Assembly: GCA_025774425.1 (NCBI GenBank)
Contig: JALGWA010000115.1
Location: 1-5,604, forward strand
DNA length: 5,604 bases
DNA from: a bacterium
Lineage (GTDB): Bacteria > Arandabacterota > Arandabacteria > Arandabacterales > JALGWA01
Direction: 5' to 3'
Below are positions 1 through 5,604 of the stretch, in pieces. Position 1 is the stretch's first letter. Each line of letters opens with the position of its first letter. The notes under the pieces were generated by a model. It made no database searches and was not told the origin of the DNA. It saw only the letters and a program-made list of their open reading frames with translations. The translations under genes and the position numbers were made by a program.

Positions 1-1
1 A

Positions 2-1327
2 GTCAAGGTCCCGGCCGACGCCTATTACGGCGTCCAGACGGTGAGGGCTCTCGAGAACTTTCCGGTCAGTGCGCTCAGGGAAGACCCGCGGCTCATTTCG
101 GCGTATGTGACGCTGAAGAAGGCGGCGGCGCTCACCAATATGGAACTCGGCGTTCTTGACGGAGAGCGCGGCGCGGCGATAGTGCAAGCTGCCGACGACG
201 TTCTCGCGGGCGGGTTCGACGGGCAGTTTCCGGTCGATGTCTTCCAGGCGGGGGCGGGGACGTCGGTCAACATGAACGTGAACGAGGTGCTCGCCAACCG
301 CGCCCTGGAGATACTCGGGCGTGAGCGCGGCGACTATGATTACCTGAGCCCCAACGACCACGTCAACATGGGGCAATCCTCCAACGACACTTTTCCGACG
401 GCGTCGCATGTCGCCGTCGTCAAGCTGGCCGACGAACTCGTGCAGGTCGTCGGCGACCTGGCGCGTGCGTTCAAGGACAAGGGCGGCGAGTTCGGGCATG
501 TCCGCAAGTCCGGTCGCACGCATCTCATGGATGCGATGCCGGTCACCCTGGGCGACGAGTTCCGGGCGTACGGCGAGGCCATCGACCGCGCGGCCGGGCG
601 GCTCCGCGAGAGGCGCGGCGGCCTGTTGGAGATCGCGATCGGCGGAACGGCGACGGGCACGGGGGTGAACGCCCATCCCGACTACAGGCGGAAGGTCGTA
701 GAGAAGCTCTCCGAGCTTTGCGGTGTCGAGTTCCGCGCGGCGAGGGACAGCTTCGAGGCGCTGCAGAGCCGGGCGCTGCTCGCGGCGTTCTCGAGCGCGC
801 TCAAGGAGCTCGCCGTCGAACTCGTGCGAGTGGCCAATGACCTCAGGCTTCTGGCGTCCGGCCCGACGACGGGAATAGCCGAGATACGCCTGCCGGCCGT
901 GCAGCCGGGTTCATCCATCATGCCGGGAAAGGTGAACCCGTCCATGGCCGAATGCCTGGATATGGTCGGCTTCCAGGTGATCGGCGGCGACACGGCGGTC
1001 GGACTGGCGGCGCAGGCGGGGCAGCTCGAGCTCAACGTGATGGTGCCCGTCATGACCTACAACATCCTCGAGTCCATGCGGCTCTTGGTCAACTACCTTC
1101 CCGTTTTCGCGGAACGCTGCGTCAGGGGCATCACGGCGGACGAGGAGCGCTGCCGGTCGTACCTCGAACTCAACCCGGCGCTGGCCACGCTGCTGAGTCC
1201 GAGGATCGGCTATCGCAGGGCCGCGGAAATCGCGGAAGAGGCTCTCGAGCGGGGCATGCCGGTGGCCGACCTGGCCGTCGAGAGGGGAATCCTCACCCCC
1301 GAGGAAGCCCGACTCCTCTTCGACTGA
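2..1327 (+). CDS. aspA: Aspartate ammonia-lyase-like enzyme (aspartase/fumarase superfamily), 5'-partial
   Basis: Cytosolic lyase; aspartases convert L-aspartate to fumarate plus ammonia, and the sister class II fumarases hydrate fumarate. The frame is open from the left edge: codons before the GTG at 41 already encode VPADAYYGVQT, the conserved N-terminal family motif, so the true start lies upstream and GTG 41 is internal. Numbering from the first visible codon (441 residues): GAGTSVNMN around T87, GQSSNDTFPT with S126-S127-N128, the GRTH motif with T173-H174, and the signature loop GSSIMPGKVNP with S304 (expected catalytic base), K310 and N312. All expected active-site residues are present. 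GAGTSVNMN and LTNMELGVLD resemble Bacillus-type aspartase, whereas NDHVNM-QSSNDTFPT resembles fumarase, so the substrate is not certain. The C-terminus ends at LLFD, roughly a dozen residues short of typical members, exactly where the REP-like repeat begins. Confidence 0.88.
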   Translation, partial: VKVPADAYYGVQTVRALENFPVSALREDPRLISAYVTLKKAAALTNMELGVLDGERGAAIVQAADDVLAGGFDGQFPVDVFQAGAGTSVNMNVNEVLANRALEILGRERGDYDYLSPNDHVNMGQSSNDTFPTASHVAVVKLADELVQVVGDLARAFKDKGGEFGHVRKSGRTHLMDAMPVTLGDEFRAYGEAIDRAAGRLRERRGGLLEIAIGGTATGTGVNAHPDYRRKVVEKLSELCGVEFRAARDSFEALQSRALLAAFSSALKELAVELVRVANDLRLLASGPTTGIAEIRLPAVQPGSSIMPGKVNPSMAECLDMVGFQVIGGDTAVGLAAQAGQLELNVMVPVMTYNILESMRLLVNYLPVFAERCVRGITADEERCRSYLELNPALATLLSPRIGYRRAAEIAEEALERGMPVADLAVERGILTPEEARLLFD

Positions 1328-1364
1328 TGGGGTCAGAGCTCAAAATGCACAGTGCTCTGACCCC
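1327..1364 (+). repeat. Left REP-like palindrome; copy 1 of a 29-bp inverted repeat
   Basis: Positions 1329-1339 (GGGGTCAGAGC) pair perfectly with 1354-1364 (GCTCTGACCCC): an 11-bp stem around a 14-nt loop. Positions 1327-1355 recur as the exact reverse complement at 3068-3096, across the transposase gene. The first base of the repeat is the last base of the lyase stop codon. From what is known of REP-associated Y1 transposases, such hairpins are the substrates the enzyme binds and cuts. No T-run follows the stem, so it is not an ordinary intrinsic terminator, although the hairpin may still affect the lyase mRNA 3' end. The octamer AATGCACA occurs in the loop (1344-1351) and again at 1368-1375. 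Confidence 0.85.
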
Positions 1365-1407
1365 CGGAATGCACATGGCGCATCCAACGTGGTGAGGTGA
1401 GGCGAAG

Positions 1408-2142
1408 ATGACATACGGCATCGGGGACGAGTTTCATCAGGAGACGAAATACCATCGCGAGAAGATGACGGGCGGGGGGCCGGACTGGGCGTCCAGGCCC
1501 GATGTCTACAAGGAGTATCCCCACGCGAGGAAAATCAACCTCGCCTCGAGGGTCGAGATCGAGACGCTGTCGTTCGATGAGGCGCTGCTCAGGCGGAAGA
1601 GCATAAGGCATTACAGTCGGGATTCCCTGACGTCCGGCCAGGTCTCTTACCTGCTTTGGGCGGCGTCTGGGATCCAGAGGTCGGAGCGGGGCTTCGAATT
1701 CCGCACTGCCCCGTCGGCCGGGGCCCTCTACCCGATCGAGACCTATGTGGTGGTGAACAGGGTGAGCGGCGTCCCGGCGGGTGTCTACCATTACTCGGTG
1801 AGGGAGCATTGTCTCGACCTGATAAGCGAGGGCGACAGGTCCAACGACATTGCGATCGCCGCGCTCGGGCAGAGGATGTGCCTCGAGGCCGCCATGGTCG
1901 TTGTGTGGACCGCCGTGTTCCAGAGATCGAAGTGGAAGTACGGCCAGCGGGCCTACAGGTACATCTACCTCGACGCGGGCCATGTCGGCGCGAACCTCGC
2001 ACTCGCCGCAGCGGCCGTGGGTCTGGGTTCATGCCAGGTCGGTGCGCTGTTCGACGACGAAGTCAACGCAATCATAGGAGTCGACGGCAAGGACGAAAGC
2101 GTGGTCTACATGAGTGTCGTGGGCAAGCCGCACTTGGACTAG
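1408..2142 (+). CDS. SagB/ThcOx-family nitroreductase-fold FMN oxidoreductase
   Basis: Predicted cytosolic flavoprotein of 244 residues. SagB/ThcOx relatives use FMN to oxidise azoline rings to azoles in modified peptides, but many stand-alone members have no known substrate. Seen: an N-terminal segment GDEFHQETKYH (6-16) and PDVYKEYP (31-38), typical of the SagB-type subgroup; RRKSIRHYS (62-70), the usual phosphate-contacting start of the nitroreductase fold; APSAGALYPIE (101-111); YRYIYLDAGHVGAN (183-196) followed by a GLG turn (205-207). These are the standard family landmarks in order, and the length is normal for a single-domain member. ATG 1408 is chosen because GTGAGG (1397-1402) lies five bases upstream. 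No cyclodehydratase, precursor peptide or exporter gene is visible nearby, so an azole-peptide role is not supported. It lies between the two inverted repeats and ends tail-to-tail over the transposase stop. Confidence 0.9.
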   Translation: MTYGIGDEFHQETKYHREKMTGGGPDWASRPDVYKEYPHARKINLASRVEIETLSFDEALLRRKSIRHYSRDSLTSGQVSYLLWAASGIQRSERGFEFRTAPSAGALYPIETYVVVNRVSGVPAGVYHYSVREHCLDLISEGDRSNDIAIAALGQRMCLEAAMVVVWTAVFQRSKWKYGQRAYRYIYLDAGHVGANLALAAAAVGLGSCQVGALFDDEVNAIIGVDGKDESVVYMSVVGKPHLD

Positions 2143-3005
2143 GCGTCCCGGCTCTCCCTGCGCAAGGCCCTCCTTACGATGCCCGCAACGGTGTTGCGGT
2201 GGAGGCCGAGATGCTCTGATATCTCCGCGACCCTGTAGCCCCACAGTCTCTGCGCGTCGAGCACCTGGCGGCCCCTGAGGGCATCGTCCTCCGTGTCGGT
2301 GAAGATCTCGCCCAGGGATGGGCGGTCAGCCCGGCGCTGGGTATGGGGGAATGCGCGATCACCCCTCCTCGCGGCGAGTTGCTTGGAAAAGCGTGACACA
2401 AACGCCTCGTCGCCGAGGAACACGCCTCCGCGCAATCTCTCCCATGGACTTCGAGCCGACCTTCCGCCCTCGACGAATTCCGCGAACGCCCTGCGGGCCT
2501 TGCCCTCCTTGTCCCCGAACCGATCGAGGAGCAGGTGGCTGTCGAGAAATGAAGGCTTCGGGTCGATTCCCAGTGTCGCCCGGTAGCTGGACCACGGCCA
2601 TTCCTCGCATTTCTCCACGAGCCGCGCCCTGACAGGGTTGAGGACGACGTAGCGGCATACTTCCAGGAGGTAGGGTTCCTTGTCGACGAGCATGGACTTG
2701 AACCGGCCCTGGAAGACGTGGCCCGCGGAATCGTGCCGCCGGTGGAATCGCTGGGCATACACAGCGTTGAGAAGCTTCATGCCGCGGGACAGCACTCCGG
2801 TCGGTGTCGTTAGAACCAGGTGGTAGTGATTGGGCATCAGGCAATAGGCGTAGCACCGCCAGTCGCACTCGGCCGAGACGTCTGCGAAAATCGAGAAGAA
2901 ACTGCGATAGTCCCGGTCGCCGAGGAAGATTCCCTGCTTGGCGTTGCCCCGAGCGGTGATGTGGTACACAGCCCCCGGGAACTCTATGCGTATGGGCCTT
3001 GCCAT
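2139..3005 (-). CDS. REP-associated tyrosine transposase (Y1/HUH, IS200-like) with C-terminal helix-turn-helix extension
   Basis: Single-strand DNA endonuclease/transposase of 288 residues. Seen: N-terminal MARPIRIEFPGAVYHITARG, the usual opening of this family; the metal-binding HUH motif H60-Y61-H62 in LMPNHYHLV; VFQGRFKSMLVD (97-108); and the helix YLLEVCRYVVLNPVRARLV, where Y119 is the likely nucleophile that bonds covalently to cut DNA. WPWSSYRA (136-143) closes the core. Known enzymes of this type are about 150-230 residues. The extra tail (about 165-288) ends in a segment around LWGYRVAEISEHLGLHRNTV (254-273) that reads as a helix-turn-helix, probably an added DNA-binding domain. ATG 3005 is preceded on the minus strand by AGAGGG with four to five bases of spacing. 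The frame is intact and all catalytic residues are present, so the enzyme may be active. Its likely substrates are the flanking REP-like repeats. Confidence 0.93.
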   Translation of the reverse strand: MARPIRIEFPGAVYHITARGNAKQGIFLGDRDYRSFFSIFADVSAECDWRCYAYCLMPNHYHLVLTTPTGVLSRGMKLLNAVYAQRFHRRHDSAGHVFQGRFKSMLVDKEPYLLEVCRYVVLNPVRARLVEKCEEWPWSSYRATLGIDPKPSFLDSHLLLDRFGDKEGKARRAFAEFVEGGRSARSPWERLRGGVFLGDEAFVSRFSKQLAARRGDRAFPHTQRRADRPSLGEIFTDTEDDALRGRQVLDAQRLWGYRVAEISEHLGLHRNTVAGIVRRALRRESRDA

Positions 3006-3051
3006 AACGCCCTCTGCCTATTGCAACCTTCGTGCCAGCGCGAAATGTCGA

Positions 3052-3096
3052 GTGACCGGGTGCCGGTGCACTGTGCATTTTGAGCTCTGACCCCAT
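3052..3096 (-). repeat. Right REP-like end: copy 2 of the 29-bp inverted repeat plus an adjoining imperfect hairpin
   Basis: Positions 3068-3096 are the exact reverse complement of 1327-1355. Here the outer arm GCTCTGACCCC (3084-3094) has no 11-bp partner, unlike the left copy. Instead, a different imperfect hairpin adjoins it: GTGACCGG (3052-3059), a 3-nt loop, then CCGG-T-G-CAC (3063-3071) with one bulged G. It lies 47 bases upstream of the transposase start, so binding by the transposase could also affect its own transcription; that is inference. The right edge of the repeat abuts the upstream region of the lamin-tail gene. Confidence 0.75.
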
Positions 3097-3106
3097 GGGG
3101 GGGAGG

Positions 3107-3135
3107 TTGACATGCCGCCCGCGTGGGGGCAGCAT
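3107..3135 (+). promoter_or_regulatory. Possible sigma-70-like promoter for the lamin-tail gene
   Basis: A perfect TTGACA hexamer (3107-3112) is followed after 17 bases by CAGCAT (3130-3135), which matches only three of six positions of a -10 box. If used, transcription would begin about 3142, at or just before the proposed start codons, giving a nearly leaderless message. This would fit the lack of a clear ribosome-binding site there. The hexamer may equally be chance, and promoter consensus is unknown for this organism. Confidence 0.2.
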
Positions 3136-3145
3136 CGATGTAGTG

Positions 3146-4837
3146 ATGATGGGATGGGTAAGGGTGTTCGCGGTCGGGCTGGTGTTGCTTGCTCCCCGGA
3201 TATGCCTCTCCGACTCGCTCGCCGTCGTCGTCAACGAGGTACTCTACGACCCGCAAGGCCGGGACACCGGCGGGGAGTTCATCGAGCTCTACAACAGGAC
3301 CGACCGCGACGTTTGCCTGTACGAGTACGAAGCGGCGACGGGGAACGGCGCCTATCCCGACAAGTGGAAGAGCGAGTGGCGCGGCGGCCGCGGCGACACC
3401 GTCAGGGCGCACGGCTTCTTCGTCATAGGCGAGGGGGCCGTCACCCCCGTGCCGGACCACGTTACCACTCTCGACCTTCAGAACGGGCCCGACGCCTGCA
3501 TGTTGGTCTCGCCCGCGGGCGAGGTCGACCTCGTGGGCTGGGGCGCCCATGACTTCGAGGAGTATTACGAGGGTTCTCCCGCGCCGCTCTCGGGCTCCGG
3601 CGCGAGTCTCGGCCGCGACCCGGACGGCGCCGATACCGGCGACAACTCGGCGGACTTCACCGTCTTCGCGGCGCCCTCTCCCGGTGACTTCAACCACCCG
3701 CCGTACGATCTCGCCATGGCGCGGGCATGCCTGTCGCGTTACAGCCGGCCCGACCATGCCACCCTGCAGGTGATCTGCCTGGTCGAGAATCTCGGCACGG
3801 CGGCGTTCGGCCGCGGCGCCCGCGTGCATGCGGCCTGCGCCGGCGCCGAGGACACCTCCATGGTCACGGCCGACATCCCGCCCGGCGCCTCGCGCCCGGT
3901 CGCCGTCGACCTCGCCAACACGGGGGAAGGGTTGCACGAGACAAGGGTATGGCTCACGTGTGCTCTCGACAGGCGGCGCGCCAACGATTCTCTCGTGACG
4001 AGCATACTCGTCCGGCCGGCTCCCGTCGTCATAAACGAGTTCATGTTCAAACCGCCCGCAGGCGGGTGCGAGTGGGCGGAGGTCTTCAACAGGAGCGATG
4101 CGCTCATCGACCTCGGAAAGTGGACGCTCGAGGACTCGGGCGGCAGGCGGAGGGCGATCGCCGAGGAGGCCTGCTATGTCGCTCCCGGCGGCTATCTGGT
4201 TCTCGTCGAGGACGAAGAGGACTTCCGCGCAGCCCATCCGGATTGCGCCTGCCCCGTAATGCGGCCGGCCGGCGGGTGGCCCACTCTCAACGACAGCGAC
4301 GGCCGCGACGGCTCGGCGGACATGGTGGTCGTCCGCGACTCCTTCGGCACATGCGTCGACTCGGTCGCATACGCCGCCGCCTGGGGGAAGCCTGGGCGCT
4401 CGATCGAGAGGATCGACGCCCGCGCCAGGTCGACGCTCGCATCCAACTGGTCGCCCCACTTCGGAGCGAGCGCGGGCAGCCCGGGCCGTCCCAACAGCGT
4501 CTCGGTCATTCTCCCCGAGGCGGGCGGCTTTCTCAGCCTGGGCCGGCGGACGTTCTCGCCCGACGGGGACGGCTCGGATGACCTGCTGTCCGTCTCGGTC
4601 GAGGTGCCCGAGGCCGCGGTGGTCCGGCTCAGGGTGTTCGACATCAACGGGCGGCCTTTCAAGACGCTGCTCGACGGGGACGTGGTCGAGGAGAGGCGCG
4701 TCACGTTCTGGGACGGCACCGTCAAGGACGGCCGTCCTGCCCCGGTCGGCGTCTACATCGTGCTGCTCGAGGCCGTGCCGGTCGCCGGCGGCCGCGCGTT
4801 CCGCGCCAAGGCTCCCGTCGTGCTGGTGAGGCGGTGA
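3146..4837 (+). CDS. Secreted protein with two lamin-tail domains, a CARDB-like domain and a FlgD-type C-terminal Ig domain
   Basis: Predicted exported, extracellular or surface protein of 563 residues; no specific function recognised. In order: signal peptide (about 1-24, hydrophobic VFAVGLVLLA); lamin-tail domain 1 (about 25-182), opening VVVNEVLYDPQG and EFIELYNRTD; an Ig/CARDB-like segment (about 187-292); lamin-tail domain 2 (about 293-452), opening VVINEFMFKPPAG and WAEVFNRSD; FlgD-like Ig domain (about 462-563), with FSPDGDGSDD, VRLRVFDINGRP and GVYIVLLEA. The two lamin-tail domains look like an internal duplication. FlgD-type tails often terminate secreted proteins in FCB-related bacteria and resemble type IX sorting domains, but a true sorting signal is not shown. 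The start is uncertain: ATG 3146 or ATG 3149 (or GTG 3143) gives a clean signal peptide but lacks a good ribosome-binding site; earlier in-frame codons (TTG 3080, ATG 3095) lie in the repeat. The mature part has about 11 cysteines. The stop overlaps the next gene by GTGA. Confidence 0.88.
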   Translation: MMGWVRVFAVGLVLLAPRICLSDSLAVVVNEVLYDPQGRDTGGEFIELYNRTDRDVCLYEYEAATGNGAYPDKWKSEWRGGRGDTVRAHGFFVIGEGAVTPVPDHVTTLDLQNGPDACMLVSPAGEVDLVGWGAHDFEEYYEGSPAPLSGSGASLGRDPDGADTGDNSADFTVFAAPSPGDFNHPPYDLAMARACLSRYSRPDHATLQVICLVENLGTAAFGRGARVHAACAGAEDTSMVTADIPPGASRPVAVDLANTGEGLHETRVWLTCALDRRRANDSLVTSILVRPAPVVINEFMFKPPAGGCEWAEVFNRSDALIDLGKWTLEDSGGRRRAIAEEACYVAPGGYLVLVEDEEDFRAAHPDCACPVMRPAGGWPTLNDSDGRDGSADMVVVRDSFGTCVDSVAYAAAWGKPGRSIERIDARARSTLASNWSPHFGASAGSPGRPNSVSVILPEAGGFLSLGRRTFSPDGDGSDDLLSVSVEVPEAAVVRLRVFDINGRPFKTLLDGDVVEERRVTFWDGTVKDGRPAPVGVYIVLLEAVPVAGGRAFRAKAPVVLVRR

Positions 4838-5604
4838 CGCCGTTCGCGGACCGCATTCGGGCGTGCCTGCGCCGGGCCCCGTGCCTGGCGGTCCTGGCGT
4901 CGGCGTGCCTGGTCCCAAGCGGTGCGGTGCGGGCCGCCTTCGAACTCGACTCCATGTCTCCGGCCGCGCGGGGCTGCTCGAACGTCGACGCCATGGGACT
5001 GGCCGACGGATCGGTGAGCACGGTCTTTCACGGCGGCGCGGACGCCCCGGCCGTTGTCGCCCGGGCGTTCGCCTACCGGCCCTTCGCGCTCGCCGGAGTC
5101 GATGTGGTCGCCGCCCGCGTCAGACTGGTGTCGAGAAGCATGCGCACCGGCCTATGTCTCCGCTATGACCGCCTCGGGGCGCCCGGCTACGCGGAGCACT
5201 CGCTCTCGGTGTCGGTCGGCATCCGCCGGAAGGGGGTGTGGATACAGCCGGGGCTGCGCTTGGGACGGGTCGCCGCGAAGGACGCGTACGGCGGCGGATG
5301 TCTCATGCTCGACTTCTCGACCTACGCCTATGTCACCGGCCGGCTGCGGATCAGTTTCGCCGCCGCAAACGCACTCGGGTCGCGTCTCGATGTGCCGGGC
5401 GGGGGTGTTCCCAGGCGGGTGGCCGCCGGTCTCGGCTACGCCGCATGCCGCACCGTCGCGTGCGGCTTGCGCATCGAGAAGGAGAACGGTCGCCCCACGG
5501 CGCTCGGCACGGGCATCGAGTGGCGGCCGGCGCGCGGTCTCTCCATAAGGCTCGGGTCACGCACGTACCCCAGGGAGTTCTCGCTCGGCCTCGGCGTGAG
5601 CCTA
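4834..5604 (+). CDS. Signal-peptide-bearing outer-membrane beta-barrel-like protein (PorV/PorQ-like), 3'-partial
   Basis: Reading from GTG 4834 the frame stays open for 257 codons to the right edge with no stop. The N-terminus has an Arg-rich stretch (R7, R9, R13, R14), a hydrophobic core CLAVLASACL (17-26) and a plausible cleavage site VRA-AFEL after residue 34; a lipobox-like ASAC at C25 is an alternative. The rest alternates hydrophobic and polar residues with Gly and Tyr turns, such as GLCLRYDRLG, SLSVSVGIRRKGVWIQPGLR, TALGTGIEWRPARGLSIRLG and FSLGLGVSL, as expected of amphipathic strands of an outer-membrane barrel. The ARGCSNVDAMGLADGS segment resembles the N-terminal region of PorV/PorQ-like (FadL-fold) proteins common in FCB bacteria, but that family call is tentative. 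The GTG overlaps the preceding stop (GTGA), implying translational coupling with the lamin-tail protein. The mature part has five cysteines. Role unknown; it may aid export or anchoring of its partner. Confidence 0.75.
   Translation, partial: MTPFADRIRACLRRAPCLAVLASACLVPSGAVRAAFELDSMSPAARGCSNVDAMGLADGSVSTVFHGGADAPAVVARAFAYRPFALAGVDVVAARVRLVSRSMRTGLCLRYDRLGAPGYAEHSLSVSVGIRRKGVWIQPGLRLGRVAAKDAYGGGCLMLDFSTYAYVTGRLRISFAAANALGSRLDVPGGGVPRRVAAGLGYAACRTVACGLRIEKENGRPTALGTGIEWRPARGLSIRLGSRTYPREFSLGLGVSL

Larger units (their letters stand above)
1327..3096. mobile_element. Putative RAYT-associated unit bounded by 29-bp inverted repeats, carrying a nitroreductase gene
   Basis: Identical 29-bp sequences in inverted orientation (1327-1355 and 3068-3096) frame about 1.77 kb that contains one Y1-type transposase gene (minus strand) and one SagB-type nitroreductase gene (plus strand). 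Seen directly: the two repeats, the lyase gene stopping at the left copy, and the next gene starting just past the right copy. Known: Y1/HUH transposases act on single-stranded hairpin ends, do not need classical terminal inverted repeats, and REP-associated members are often immobile but flanked by REP copies. Inferred: the whole interval may have moved as one unit, with the nitroreductase as passenger. The alternative is that the transposase plus a right-hand repeat inserted next to a resident nitroreductase that already had a dispersed REP copy upstream. No target-site duplication is evident, and none is expected for this family. Confidence 0.45.

Noticed and set aside
41..43. GTG at 41 as start of the lyase gene
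   Set aside because: The codons before it encode the conserved VPADAYYGVQT motif in the same frame, so the gene starts upstream of the window.
1329..1364. Intrinsic transcription terminator after the lyase gene
   Set aside because: The stem is strong but no T-run follows, and the same sequence recurs inverted upstream of the transposase, which fits a REP-like element better.
1408..2142. Part of an azole-peptide (RiPP) biosynthesis cluster
   Set aside because: No precursor peptide, cyclodehydratase, protease or exporter is visible in the window; only the oxidoreductase is there.
3112..3552. Open frame from ATG 3112 with a good ribosome-binding site
   Set aside because: Its product is Arg-rich and family-less, and it overlaps the first lamin-tail domain in another frame.
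2984..4918. A 644-codon open frame on the minus strand opposite the lamin-tail gene
   Set aside because: It is Arg/Gly/Ala/Pro-rich without recognisable domains, and lies antisense to a gene with a signal peptide and four recognisable domains. Long antisense open frames are common in GC-rich DNA.
5054..5548. Open frame from ATG 5054 on the plus strand
   Set aside because: It is Arg/Ser/Pro-rich and out of frame with the 257-codon frame starting at 4834, which has a signal peptide and beta-barrel character.

Overview
This is a GC-rich, almost fully coding bacterial segment. The style of the exported proteins points to a Gram-negative (outer-membrane) bacterium of the kind met in environmental genomes of the FCB group or its neighbours (Krumholzibacteriota, Eisenbacteria, Fermentibacterota type). 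The pointers are a lamin-tail-domain protein ending in a FlgD-type Ig domain and a small outer-membrane beta-barrel protein. The taxonomic reading is inference; no rRNA or other marker gene is present.

Layout, left to right. (1) Positions 2-1327 (+) hold the 3' part of an aspartase/fumarase-family lyase gene that enters from outside the window; its real start lies upstream. (2) Its stop codon touches a REP-like inverted repeat (1327-1364). (3) A SagB/ThcOx-type FMN nitroreductase gene follows (1408-2142, +). (4) It meets tail-to-tail, with 4 bases shared, a gene for a REP-associated Y1 (HUH) transposase (2139-3005, -). (5) A second copy of the same 29-bp sequence lies in inverted orientation just upstream of the transposase (3068-3096). 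(6) A long secreted protein with two lamin-tail domains and a FlgD-like C-terminal domain follows (about 3146-4837, +). (7) Overlapping it by GTGA is a signal-peptide-bearing beta-barrel protein that runs off the right edge (4834-5604, +). No stretch over 300 bases lacks a gene. The two noncoding gaps, 1328-1407 and 3006-3145, are largely taken up by the repeats.

Two ideas stand out. First, the 29-bp inverted repeats enclose both the transposase and the nitroreductase, with the lyase gene stopping exactly at one copy and the lamin-tail gene beginning just beyond the other. This looks like a Y1-transposase unit that may have picked up a metabolic passenger gene. Second, the lamin-tail/FlgD protein and the barrel protein are translationally coupled, which suggests that the two envelope proteins work together. 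Neither idea amounts to a proven new system. The lyase and the nitroreductase show no evident functional link to the envelope pair.
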